This document shows positions 8,168 to 17,348 of a stretch of DNA of 51,451 nucleotides, piece by piece. The DNA is taken from NCBI GenBank assembly GCA_902475785.1, contig CABSAN010000008.1:1-51451 (forward strand), read 5' to 3'. Origin of the DNA: an uncultured Collinsella sp. (GTDB lineage Bacteria > Actinomycetota > Coriobacteriia > Coriobacteriales > Coriobacteriaceae). The notes below the pieces were generated by a model. The model made no database searches. It was not told where the DNA came from and saw only the letters and a program-made list of their open reading frames with translations. Every line of letters begins with the position of its first letter. Position 1 is the first letter of the stretch. Made by a program: the position numbers and the translations under genes.

Positions 8168-8360
8168 GCGCGCCGTTTTCGACGTCGGATGCATTGTCGC
8201 TGCATGCCCCGAGTGCTTTTCGACGTTTGGGCGCGCGAAGACCCCTGAAATGGAGAAAAGTTGTGCTGTTCGACGACGCCGCGTGCGCCCCGATCTTCGA
8301 CGGATTGACCGCTGCGCTAAAAGCCTCACCGCCCCTCACTCACTGGAATAATTCCAAAAA

Positions 8361-8399
8361 GTAGCCATGGCAACCCGCATGAAGTTAACCTTGTGTAAC
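8361..8399. promoter_or_regulatory. Candidate operators of the Crp-type regulator (own gene)
   Basis: GTAGCCATGGCAACC (8361-8375) and the dyad GTTAACCTTGTGTAAC (8384-8399). Both resemble the two sites before the 9318 gene (GTTAGCCAAAGGTAAC, GGTAACCTTGGCAACC). The 16-bp GTTA-N8-TAAC spacing suits a Crp/Fnr dimer, and the position suits autoregulation. Confidence 0.5.
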
Positions 8400-8492
8400 A
8401 ATTAGCCATTACAGCTGGATGCTATGCCGCCGTTCCGTCCAGCTGCCTTTCCGCGTGCAGGGAGAGCGGCTGAAAAGGAGCCATCGAGTACC

Positions 8493-9161
8493 ATGGATGT
8501 CGATGAGGCAACGCTGGCCGTTCTCAAGAAGTCCCCGGTCTTTGCGGGCATAGATCCCGCCGAGCTGCCCGGCCTGCTGCGCGCCCTCGGCGCGTACACG
8601 CGCTCCTTCTCCAAGGGTGAGGCGGCCTTCCGCAGCGGCGATAAGCTCAAGGCCGTGCCCGTGGTGCTCAAGGGCCGCATCGAGGCGCGTATGCTGGGCA
8701 AGGACGGCTCGCGTCAGATTATCTCGCGCTTCGAGGTGGGGGATTCCTTTGCCGAGGCGGTCCCCATGGCGGTGGGGACGGCACCCGTTGAGGCGATCGC
8801 CCTGCAGGACTCCGTCATACTCTTCCTTCCCGCCGAGGGGATCAAGGGCAACGGTGACGGTGCACTGCTGCGGCTGTACGCCAACGTGATGGGCGAGATG
8901 TCCAAGAAGGTCAAGACGCTCACGGCCAAGCTCGCGCTGCTCTCCGAGCCGCGCCTTCGCAAGCGCATCGCGCTGTACCTGCGGCGCCTGCCGGAGGACA
9001 AGGACGGTTACGTGATTATTCCCTATAGCCGCAAGGCCTTGGCGGAGTACCTGGCGGTGAACGATAAGGCGCTGCTGCGCGAGCTCCGTCGCATGATCGA
9101 GGAGGGCGTGCTCGAGGGCGAGGGCCGGCGCCTCAAGCTGACGAGCCGCGGAGACCTCTAG
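8493..9161 (+). CDS. Crp/Fnr-family transcriptional regulator
   Basis: A 222-residue regulator. Residues 8-120 form a cyclic-nucleotide-binding-like beta roll (LKKSPVFAGIDPAELPGLLRAL ... RSGDKLKAVPVVLKGRIE), then a long dimer helix, then a winged helix at about 165-220 (YSRKALAEYLAVNDKALLRELRRM). No cysteine cluster of the Fnr type is visible in the N-terminus, so the effector is not obviously an Fe-S cluster. Start placed at ATG 8493 (MDVDEATL), where family similarity begins; AAAAGGAG lies 12 bases upstream, somewhat far. It is directly upstream of the surface protein and transporter cluster and shares operator-like dyads with it, so it is a good candidate for the regulator of that cluster. 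Confidence 0.85.
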   Translation: MDVDEATLAVLKKSPVFAGIDPAELPGLLRALGAYTRSFSKGEAAFRSGDKLKAVPVVLKGRIEARMLGKDGSRQIISRFEVGDSFAEAVPMAVGTAPVEAIALQDSVILFLPAEGIKGNGDGALLRLYANVMGEMSKKVKTLTAKLALLSEPRLRKRIALYLRRLPEDKDGYVIIPYSRKALAEYLAVNDKALLRELRRMIEEGVLEGEGRRLKLTSRGDL

Positions 9162-9187
9162 AAAGCAGCCCGAAAAATCTCAAAAAA

Positions 9188-9213
9188 GTTAGCCAAAGGT
9201 AACCTTGGCAACC
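9188..9213. promoter_or_regulatory. Candidate Crp-type operators before the Tat lipoprotein gene
   Basis: The overlapping dyads GTTAGCCAAAGGTAAC (9188-9203) and GGTAACCTTGGCAACC (9198-9213) match the pair upstream of the regulator gene. They sit about 105-130 bases before the 9318 start. Confidence 0.5.
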
Positions 9214-9317
9214 TTTTTTAAGTTTCTCTTATGAAACAATGCACGCCAAGAGATGAACAGAAGCATGCAGCGTTCAACTCCAAGCTTTACTGCAGTTCCC
9301 GATGAAGGGGGAGCACT

Positions 9318-9896
9318 ATGAAGAAGGATTATTCGCGTCGAGATTTTCTGAAAGTGACGGGTGCTGCTGCGCTGGTCGTGGCGACGGCAGGTTGTGGCCT
9401 GGCGACGGAGCCCACGAGCGCGTTTGCCGATGCGAGCACAGATGACACGTACACGGTCACTGCGAACGTGTACGTTGATAAGGCAGACACGCCTATCGGA
9501 AGGAACGCCTATGTCACTAACAGCGGCAACCCTCCGCGCAATAAGCCTACGAGTCCCGTGTATAACAACGCGACACTTGTAATAAAAGACGGGAAAAAAC
9601 TGCTGACGGTCCCCATCGTTAACGATACGTTTGGCATTTTATCTATCGCTGATACCTCGACGGATGGTGTTGTCTCGGTGGTCGGTACAACTGAAACGGC
9701 ATGGAAGGCCCCGTTCCCATGGACCACACCTTATGCGAACCGGATCGCAACCATCACCTTTGATGTGACGAACTTTGCAGCGGGTACCTCGGTCGCAACG
9801 TTTTCCCCGTCGAAGGAGTTTGCGACGTTCCCGCTGTACAGGGGCGATAAAGCTTGGAACCTGCATCTTGTCGCAGATTTGAGTGCGGCACAGTAA
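9318..9896 (+). CDS. Tat-exported lipoprotein with one repeat-type surface domain
   Basis: A 192-residue protein. The N-terminus carries a twin-arginine signal (SRRDFLKVTGAAA) and a lipobox-like ATAGC with Cys near residue 27, so it is probably exported folded and lipidated. The mature part begins YTVTANVYVDKA and contains NNATLVIKDGKKLLTVPI. The same layout (xYxVxANI ... NATLxVxxxG ... P) occurs three times in the next protein. The fold resembles NEAT-like immunoglobulin domains of surface haem proteins, but that is a weak inference and no haem ligand is assigned. A clear ribosome site (AAGGGGGAG) precedes the start. Confidence 0.75.
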   Translation: MKKDYSRRDFLKVTGAAALVVATAGCGLATEPTSAFADASTDDTYTVTANVYVDKADTPIGRNAYVTNSGNPPRNKPTSPVYNNATLVIKDGKKLLTVPIVNDTFGILSIADTSTDGVVSVVGTTETAWKAPFPWTTPYANRIATITFDVTNFAAGTSVATFSPSKEFATFPLYRGDKAWNLHLVADLSAAQ

Positions 9897-9931
9897 GAGC
9901 TTTTGCACGAATCTTGGGGCGCAAAGCTAAA

Positions 9932-9967
9932 GGCCTCGGCTCAGCTTCGTTAGAGCCGGGGTCTTTT
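9932..9967 (+). terminator. Intrinsic terminator after the Tat lipoprotein gene
   Basis: GGCCTCGGCTC (9932-9942) pairs with GAGCCGGGGTC (9953-9963), followed by TTTT. Some read-through into the 9985 gene is likely, since no other promoter is obvious in the 88-base gap. Confidence 0.65.
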
Positions 9968-9984
9968 GGAGTAAGGGAGAAGAA

Positions 9985-12900
9985 ATGGAAAACAGGGCTA
10001 CGCGATTGCTCCGCTATGGTTTGAGGCAGGCGGTGATACTCGTTGCCGCCCTCTCGATGGTGGGCTCCCAGCTGCCGATGACGGCGTTTGCCGAGGTGGC
10101 CCAGGAGGCCCAGGTTGCCTCTGAGCGGGCAAATTCCGACCAAGGCGTCACGGTCACGGATTCTGAGGCTGCGGCTACCACCGATAATACCGATACTGAT
10201 TTGTCGGAGAATCATCCGGATGCCGATGCGACGCAGCAAGTTCAGACGGACAAGCAAGAGGCCGATGAGAAAGCTGCTGCGGCAGAAGACGTTCCCTCGG
10301 CGGCGAAGGGGGAGCAGGAGAAGCAGGGTGCTTCGAGCGATGCGGAGAAAATGCAGGATCCCCAGTCTGCTGAGGAGGAGTCTGCAGCCGCCTCCCTCCT
10401 TGCCGCGTCTGATGAAATTGACCCCGAGTCCTCGCGCATCTACTCGTCCGTGGACAAGCTCGTGCCGGGAACGTATAGCGTTCTGGCGAACATCTCCATG
10501 CGTGACCCCATTCCCGGCATGAATCTGCGAGCCTATGCCACAAATCCTCTTAATCCGGAAAGCATTAACGGTGCCAGCGGTATCCCCAATGTTCCCGTAA
10601 AGACCCGTAATGCCACACTTGTCGTTGCTGCGGACGGCACGGTAACCGTTGTCGTCACCCTGCCCAACCCGGTTTTCACCTTTCAGAAGCTTGGTACGAG
10701 CGATGGGGCGAAGATTACGAATGTAACCACGAAGCCAATCGAGAAGAAGGACAACGACGACGACTACAACAAGAAGGTTGCCGATGCAGGCATTACAACG
10801 CGCATCGAACACATCACCTTCCAATTGGACAATCTGAGCGGCACCTATCATTTGACCGGAAATACCGAGTACGCAACTACGCTCAATAAATTCCTCAACA
10901 AGGATCTCGATTTGGACCTTGACCTCGCGAACGCCAAGAAGGAAGTTTCGGGTGATTTTGCGAAAACGTTCAGCGATCAAGCGACTGGCGTGAAGCTCGA
11001 TGTAAAGGCCGGTGCGAGCTCGTCGGCGATAAATGAGCTGTCCGAGGCGACCCTTTCCGTCGCGTCGGTTACCAGTGGTCACGCATATGAAGCACTGAAG
11101 GTCTCTCTCGGTCAGAAGTATAAGACGGTTCCCGATTATGCGCTCTATACCATCGATTTGATGGCACAGGGGGCCGCCATCGTACCAGATGACGCTATGG
11201 CCTTGACGTTGAAGCTGTCCAAGCAGCCTGCCGGATCCAAGGTGTTCCGTTTCGCCGGAAACAAATTGGAGGAAGTTGGCTCCGTTGCCGCTGACGGCAC
11301 CCTGAGCGCCCCGGTTTCCGGTCTGGGTTCCTTTGTGATTGCGACTCCCAAGGACGAGGCAAATACGGGTGAGTGGGCCTGGACTTGGGATAGCCTGGAC
11401 GCGGCCTCGGGTATCGGCATCTCGTACGAGACCGATGGAACGCTTGATGGTCCTTTTACGGATCTGGGTACGCCCGAAGAGAGCGTTGAGATTATGAAGT
11501 GGTACTCAGGATATTTCAAGTTGAACACAAAGATATTGAACGACAGGGGATATACCGATCAGGTGCAATCTCTGGTGTCGAGTGAGTCTTCGTTTTCCTC
11601 GCCACAGGTGAAGGGTCTGTATAGTGCAGGGCTAACGATACCCGACTTTGTTCCCAATGCTAATCTCTTCGATCCCGCGGGCAAATTCACTTTCTCTGAT
11701 GAGCACATTGTGTTTGCCATGACGGTGCCCGCCTCCCAGGGAAGCGAGTTCTACCTGATAACGGGCACCAAAGGCTCGGGTGCCACCAAAGCAATCAAGC
11801 TCAAGGCATCGGTGGCGGACGGCAAGGCGTACGTTCGCCTGACAAAGGAGAATACCGGCAATGGCAACGTAACGAACCACCTGTTCAACTCCGCGTTGGA
11901 TCTTGACGGAGGGACGATGCAGCCTGCCAGTGACGATACCCCCTGGGGCTACATTGCCGTGGTCAACGACGCTCCCAAACAGGTTGTCCAGCCGACGGCG
12001 GTGAAGGATCTCGTCTACACCGGAAAGGCCCAGATCGGCGTGACCGCGGGCGAGGGCTATACCGTTGGTGGCGTGGCTTCGTCAACCAACGCGGGAAGCT
12101 ACAAAGCTATCGTTACCCTCAAGGACGGCTACGTCTGGAAGGATGGCACGAACAACCCCGTGATTATCGACTGGTCCATTGCTAAAGCCCCGCTTACGGC
12201 AGCCTTCAAGAACACGACGCTCAATGTGGGTGATGAGCTCAGTACCGGCCTTATGGATATTACGGGGTTTGTGAACGGCGAATCAATTATCTCGGTGAAA
12301 CTGGCAGATACAACGTTCACCTTGCCAACGATGTCGGGTGGCGATACGTCGCAGGTGGGTACGTATACCGTGACCCCGACGGGCGGTACTGCTAAGAACT
12401 ATGAGTTTGTGGGCGTACCGGGAGTGTTGACGGTCAAGAAGCCCGCAGCTTCCAAGGAACTCGCCCCCGGTACTTACCGGATTACCGCCAACCTCTCCAT
12501 GCCGGGCAAGTACAATCCGTTGTTGCCGGGCACCACGGTGTATCCGACGAATCCGAATAACCCATTTGGACCCGTGATCGATTACAACGATCAAGCCGAG
12601 GTGTCGAACGATATTCCAATGACCCCTGTTTCCATGAATGCGACGCTCGTGGTGGCGAAAGATGGGACGCGCACGCTTGTCCTACCTGTTAAGAATCCCG
12701 TGTTCACGCTGCAGGAACTTGGTACGTCAAGCGAGCTCAAGGATATTTCGGTCACGCGCGTGCCGCCCAAGGATCCAGCAAACTGGAAATACGGGAAGTA
12801 CGAAACACGGATCAGTCAGCTGACGATTAAGCTGACTGACGACTTGACAAGTGGGACGAAGGCATACTTCTTCAAGGGCTCAAAGATGTACGCAGTGCCC

Positions 12901-13920
12901 CTAGACCAGGATATTCAGCCGGCGGGTGATGTCGCCCTGCAGCTTGATGTTGCCTATAGCTCCGCCAAGAAGGTTTCTGACAGCACGACGGTTCCCGGCG
13001 GTAACGGCGGTTCCACGAACCCTGGAGGCAACGGGGGAGGGTCGGATCATAACAACTCCGGCAACGCCGGTGGTAACCAGAACAACAATCAAGGCAACCA
13101 GGGCACCTCGAACAACGGGGGCTCCACGGGCGGTAGCGGCACGGCGACCGGGCACCTTAAGGAGGGCACCTACACCGTGACGGCGAACATCTACGTGAGC
13201 CGTGCGAGCTCGGGCCTGCCGCTCTCACCGCACATCACGAGCGGCGTGTTCCCGCCCAAGGACCCGGTCACCAACAACGCCACGCTCAAGGTGGATGCCA
13301 ACGGCCGCGCCGTGCTCTACCTGCCCATCAAGATCCAGTCGCGCATCATGACGGTGCAGAGCGTGAACGGGTTGAACGTCATCTCGAGCACAGGTGGCAA
13401 CGCGCTCACCAGCGTGACCATCGACCTCGGCGTGCTTGAGAACCCCGGCTCCACCATCAAGAAGGGCTGCTCGGTGACCATCACCATGGGCTCACTCGCC
13501 TCGACCATCTCGGGCATCACCGGCCAGCACACCTGGGACGCCACCTTCGAGCTGAACCTCTCGGGGCTGCCGAGCTCCGGTGGTGGCTCGGTCCCGGCCG
13601 GCCTGCTCTCCAAGCTGCAGAACGCCGATTCCAACGTGACGGGCGTCACGACCAAGGAGGCCGAGCAGGCCGCCCTCGAGGCGCTCGAAGCCGAGGCGGC
13701 GGCTGCCGGCGAGGACGGCAAGAACAGTCCCGTGCAGAAACTTGCGGGCAAGAGCAGTGGCGAGAAGGCGCTCGAGACCAACCCGGTTGCCTTTGCGGCC
13801 GGCGTGGTGTTTGCCGGTGCGCTGGTTGGCGGCGGCTGCGTGTGCGGCGTGAACGCCTATCGCCGCCGCAAGCGCGAGGCAGAGCGGAGCAGTCGCACGG
13901 CCGAGAAGACCGAGGCTTAG
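9985..13920 (+). CDS. Large multidomain surface protein with repeated domains
   Basis: A 1311-residue protein. Signal peptide to about residue 36 (VILVAALSMVGSQLPMTAFA), then an acidic disordered region (40-150). The shared domain appears at about 165-300 (TYSVLANISM, RNATLVVAADG), 825-980 (TYRITANLSM, MNATLVVAKDG) and 1060-1200 (TYTVTANIYV, NNATLKVDANG). Between them are Ig-like segments and an MBG-type module (about 665-820; GYVWKDGT, IDWSIAKA), then a Gly/Asn/Ser linker (about 1005-1050). The C-terminus has a hydrophobic helix (AFAAGVVFAGALVGGG) and a basic tail (YRRRKRE) but no LPXTG, so it is probably membrane-anchored. Codon use changes near 13140: the last domain is richer in C/G third positions, suggesting a mosaic origin. 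Function unknown; probably ligand capture for the transporter downstream. Confidence 0.75.
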   Translation: MENRATRLLRYGLRQAVILVAALSMVGSQLPMTAFAEVAQEAQVASERANSDQGVTVTDSEAAATTDNTDTDLSENHPDADATQQVQTDKQEADEKAAAAEDVPSAAKGEQEKQGASSDAEKMQDPQSAEEESAAASLLAASDEIDPESSRIYSSVDKLVPGTYSVLANISMRDPIPGMNLRAYATNPLNPESINGASGIPNVPVKTRNATLVVAADGTVTVVVTLPNPVFTFQKLGTSDGAKITNVTTKPIEKKDNDDDYNKKVADAGITTRIEHITFQLDNLSGTYHLTGNTEYATTLNKFLNKDLDLDLDLANAKKEVSGDFAKTFSDQATGVKLDVKAGASSSAINELSEATLSVASVTSGHAYEALKVSLGQKYKTVPDYALYTIDLMAQGAAIVPDDAMALTLKLSKQPAGSKVFRFAGNKLEEVGSVAADGTLSAPVSGLGSFVIATPKDEANTGEWAWTWDSLDAASGIGISYETDGTLDGPFTDLGTPEESVEIMKWYSGYFKLNTKILNDRGYTDQVQSLVSSESSFSSPQVKGLYSAGLTIPDFVPNANLFDPAGKFTFSDEHIVFAMTVPASQGSEFYLITGTKGSGATKAIKLKASVADGKAYVRLTKENTGNGNVTNHLFNSALDLDGGTMQPASDDTPWGYIAVVNDAPKQVVQPTAVKDLVYTGKAQIGVTAGEGYTVGGVASSTNAGSYKAIVTLKDGYVWKDGTNNPVIIDWSIAKAPLTAAFKNTTLNVGDELSTGLMDITGFVNGESIISVKLADTTFTLPTMSGGDTSQVGTYTVTPTGGTAKNYEFVGVPGVLTVKKPAASKELAPGTYRITANLSMPGKYNPLLPGTTVYPTNPNNPFGPVIDYNDQAEVSNDIPMTPVSMNATLVVAKDGTRTLVLPVKNPVFTLQELGTSSELKDISVTRVPPKDPANWKYGKYETRISQLTIKLTDDLTSGTKAYFFKGSKMYAVPLDQDIQPAGDVALQLDVAYSSAKKVSDSTTVPGGNGGSTNPGGNGGGSDHNNSGNAGGNQNNNQGNQGTSNNGGSTGGSGTATGHLKEGTYTVTANIYVSRASSGLPLSPHITSGVFPPKDPVTNNATLKVDANGRAVLYLPIKIQSRIMTVQSVNGLNVISSTGGNALTSVTIDLGVLENPGSTIKKGCSVTITMGSLASTISGITGQHTWDATFELNLSGLPSSGGGSVPAGLLSKLQNADSNVTGVTTKEAEQAALEALEAEAAAAGEDGKNSPVQKLAGKSSGEKALETNPVAFAAGVVFAGALVGGGCVCGVNAYRRRKREAERSSRTAEKTEA

Positions 13921-13941
13921 TCACCGCACGGCATGCAGGCA

Positions 13942-13976
13942 GGGCGGACGGGATGCTGGTCCCGTTCGCCCCTTTC
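13942..13976 (+). terminator. Intrinsic terminator candidate after the surface protein
   Basis: GGGCGGACGGGA (13942-13953) pairs with TCCCGTTCGCCC (13960-13971; one mismatch), followed by CTTTC. The U-tract is poor, so it may be partial. Confidence 0.5.
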
Positions 13977-13999
13977 AAACGTATTGGGGAGACGCATCC

Positions 14000-15187
14000 A
14001 TGAACATCACCACCGATCTTTCGCGCCGTAGCTTTCTGGCGCTTGGCGGTTCTGCCCTCACGGTTCTGGCTGGCCTGGGCCTCGCCGGCTGCTCGGGCGG
14101 CTCGTCTACCGGCTCCGGTTCCGCTGCTGCCGGCTCGTCGCCCGCAGGCGTGACCTTCAAGTCTAAGACCGAGGATCGCGAGCTCAAGGGCTCGGCCGAC
14201 GCCACCAAGGTGCGCGTGGGCCTCATCATGGGCCCGCCCTCCATGGGACTCTCGCAGTTCCTGCTGGCGGCTAAGAACAACAAGACCTTCAACGACTTCT
14301 CCTTCGAGCTGAACGGCGTGGACTACGTGGGCCTCTCGGCCAAGTTCAACCAAGGGGACTACGACATCTGCACCCTGCCCAGCAACATCGGCCCCATCCT
14401 CTTCAACAACGACGAGCTCAAGAACGACTACCAAGTCATTTCCATTGACAACCTGGGCGTGCTCTACGTGATGACCACCGATTCCTCCATCAAGACGCTC
14501 GACGACCTCAAGGGCAAGCAGGTGCTCGCCTACGGCCAGGGCGGCACGCCGGAGTACACCATCGAGGCGCTGCTCAAGAAGACAGGGCATGCTGGCGACT
14601 TCAACATCGTGTTCAAGAGCACGCCATTCGAGATCCTGAACCTCATTCAAGATCAGCCGAACGCCATCGCCATTCTGCCGCAGCCCTTCGTGGCGCTCGC
14701 CGAGACCATGGTGGACAAGCTCTACGTGCCCATCTCCATCACGGACGAGTGGAACAAGGCGTTCAAGAAGGAGGGATCGATGGCTGTTACCACCACGACC
14801 ATCGTGAACAAGAAGTTCGCCGAGGAGCACGAGCAGGCCGTGGTGGAGTACCTGCAGATGGCGGGCAAGAGCGTGGAGTGGTCGCTCAAGAACATGAAGG
14901 CCGCCTCGCAGCTGCAGGAGGAGTTGGGGACCTTCCTCAACAACCAGGTTTCGCTTGCGGCTATGCCGCACATCGAGATGGTGAGCCTCACGGGCGAGCG
15001 TATGCGCACGGCGCTCTCCGGGTTCGTGAAGTGTCTCTACGACGCCAACCCCGATAGCGTGGGCGGCAAGATTCCCGGTGACGGCTTCTACTACCTGCCG
15101 CCCCAGGGGTATCTGGACGATTCGAACACGAGCGTCTCGGGCGAGGACGTGCCCACCGACGGCAGCGCGAGCGGGGATCTGCAGTGA
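14000..15187 (+). CDS. Tat lipoprotein substrate-binding protein of an ABC importer
   Basis: A 395-residue protein. Twin-arginine signal (LSRRSFLALGGSALTVLAGLG) and lipobox LAGC, then a Gly/Ser linker and a two-lobed solute-binding fold of the NMT1/SsuA/TauA type (VRVGLIMGPPSMGLSQFLLA; DYDICTLPSNIGPIL; SIKTLDDLKGKQVLAYGQGGTPEYTIEALL). Relatives carry sulfonates, nitrate or pyrimidine precursors, but the ligand here cannot be named. The gene ends inside the start of the permease (GTGA overlap), so the two are translationally coupled. GGGGAG precedes the ATG. Probably the first gene of a seven-gene operon to 22470. Confidence 0.88.
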   Translation: MNITTDLSRRSFLALGGSALTVLAGLGLAGCSGGSSTGSGSAAAGSSPAGVTFKSKTEDRELKGSADATKVRVGLIMGPPSMGLSQFLLAAKNNKTFNDFSFELNGVDYVGLSAKFNQGDYDICTLPSNIGPILFNNDELKNDYQVISIDNLGVLYVMTTDSSIKTLDDLKGKQVLAYGQGGTPEYTIEALLKKTGHAGDFNIVFKSTPFEILNLIQDQPNAIAILPQPFVALAETMVDKLYVPISITDEWNKAFKKEGSMAVTTTTIVNKKFAEEHEQAVVEYLQMAGKSVEWSLKNMKAASQLQEELGTFLNNQVSLAAMPHIEMVSLTGERMRTALSGFVKCLYDANPDSVGGKIPGDGFYYLPPQGYLDDSNTSVSGEDVPTDGSASGDLQ

Positions 15188-16414
15188 GTGCCCAGGAGAG
15201 GGGTGCCGGCAAGGCAGGTGCCGTGGACGCGGGCATACCGGCGTCTGCGGCGGACGAGGCCGCGCGCGGCGAGGCTTGGGCCGAGGCGGCGGGCGCTCCC
15301 GGGCGCGTGCTCACCCCGGCGCAGATCCACGACATGATGGGCGTGGACGAGGCACGCGCCGCGCAGATGATCCAGATGGTGCGTCAGAACGGCTTGCCCG
15401 ACGACCAGATGGCGTTCATGGTGCGCACCGCCGCGGGCAAGGGCGCCACGCCGGACAGAATCCTCGCGGTGATGCGGACCTTCGGGGCCGCGGACGAACG
15501 GGCTATCGGCGTGATGCGCACCTCCGGCGTGCTGGGTGACGAGGAGGCCGACGCCTTTCTTGTGGGTGTGCGTGCGCTTGCCGTGGCGGCCACGGGCGCC
15601 GCGGATGACGAGGACGCCGCTGCCGTCGCGCGGCGCGAGAAGTGCCTCGGCCTCCTCAAGCGGGCGGGCATCATCCTGTTCTGGTTCGCGGTGTGGGAGG
15701 TCGCCGACCGCCTCATCGGCAACCGCCTGGTGCTCGCCGGGCCCATCCGCACGCTCGAGGCGCTGGCCGCCCAAGTGGTGAAGCCCAACTTCTGGGTGAT
15801 CAGCCTGGCGTCCACGGCGCGCATCGCCGTCGGCTTCCTCATGAGCTTCACGGCGGGCGTGCTGCTGGCGCTCGTGGCGTACCGCATGCGCATCGTGCGC
15901 GACTTCGTGGACCCCATTATCTCGCTGCTGCGGACGCTGCCCATCGTGAGCTTCATCATCATGCTGCTCATCTGGGTGGGGCCGCAGAACCTCACCATGT
16001 TCCTGGCGTTCTTCATCGTGCTGCCGCTCATCTACACCAACGTGCTCTCGGGCTTTGAGAGCGTGGATCCCCAGATGCTCGAGATGGCGCGGGTGTTCCG
16101 CCTCTCGCCATGGCACACGTTCATGTACGTGTACCGGCCCGCGGTGATGCCGTTTCTGGCTTCGAGCTGCAAGATCAGCCTGGGCATGAGCTGGAAGAGC
16201 GGCATCATGGCCGAGGTGCTCGCCATGCCCGATCCGTCGATCGGCAAGCAGATGAACACGGCGCGCACCTTCTTGAACACGCCGGACCTCTTTGCCTGGA
16301 CCGTGGTGGTGATGATCCTCTCGCTCGCGTTCGAGAAGCTGTTCATGCAGCTGGTGAAGCTCGCGGCGCGACCGTGGGGCGGACCGTTGGGACGCGGCGG
16401 CACCGCGAAGGGCG

Positions 16415-16422
<8 letters not shown>
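15184..16422 (+). CDS. ABC importer permease with an unusual N-terminal extension
   Basis: A 412-residue protein from a GTG start that overlaps the previous stop by four bases. The last 260 residues are a SsuC/TauC-like permease of about six helices, with an EAA-type coupling loop (FESVDPQMLEMARVFRLSPWHTFMYVYRPAVMPF). The first 155 residues are not part of that family: an Ala/Gly-rich start, then three helix-rich segments (LTPAQIHDMMGVDEARAAQMIQ; LPDDQMAFMVRTAAGKG; TPDRILAVMRTFGAADERA) that look like a small helical domain in the cytoplasm. It may bind a partner or gate the transporter. The frame runs unbroken into the permease, so this is a true fusion. Confidence 0.85.
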
Positions 16423-17023
<601 letters not shown>

Positions 17024-17095
17024 AGGATTGATCGCGGCGCCGCTGCGGGACCACTCCCGCCTGCGCCGAACCGATACCGAGATGAGGAGACAACT

Positions 17096-17299
17096 ATGTT
17101 CGATAGCACCAAGACCATGCGTGAAATCGCGACCGAGGACCCCCTGTTCGCCGAATTCCTGGTGAGCAAGGGCTTCCCCTTCACCGTGGACAACCCCATC
17201 ACTGAGCTCGTCACCTTCGACGACGTGGTGAACGTACGGCAGCTCGACCGTGACGCCTTTCTGGCCGAGTACGAGGAGTATCGCGCGGCGCGCGCGTAG
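17096..17299 (+). CDS. Small DUF1858-like protein
   Basis: A 67-residue protein (TMREIATEDPLFAEFLVSKG; then NPITELV) resembling DUF1858/ScdA-N type domains, which are often next to or fused with iron-sulfur and redox proteins. It has no cysteine, so it would not hold a cluster itself. GAGGAGA lies six bases before the ATG. It lies between the ABC ATPase and the activase in the same operon, which fits an accessory role for one of them. Its biochemical role is unknown. Confidence 0.65.
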   Translation: MFDSTKTMREIATEDPLFAEFLVSKGFPFTVDNPITELVTFDDVVNVRQLDRDAFLAEYEEYRAARA

Positions 17300-17348
17300 A
17301 GCTTCGTGCACAGGAGGGGCGCCGAGAGGGGACAGAGGGGGTCTTCAT

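Noticed and set aside
8168..8364. Small open frames between clpB and the Crp regulator
   Set aside because: They lack ribosome sites and overlap the terminator or operator region; composition is not coding-like.
13740..13920. LPXTG sorting signal at the end of the 1311-residue surface protein
   Set aside because: There is a C-terminal hydrophobic helix and basic tail, but no LPXTG or LAxTG-like motif before it.
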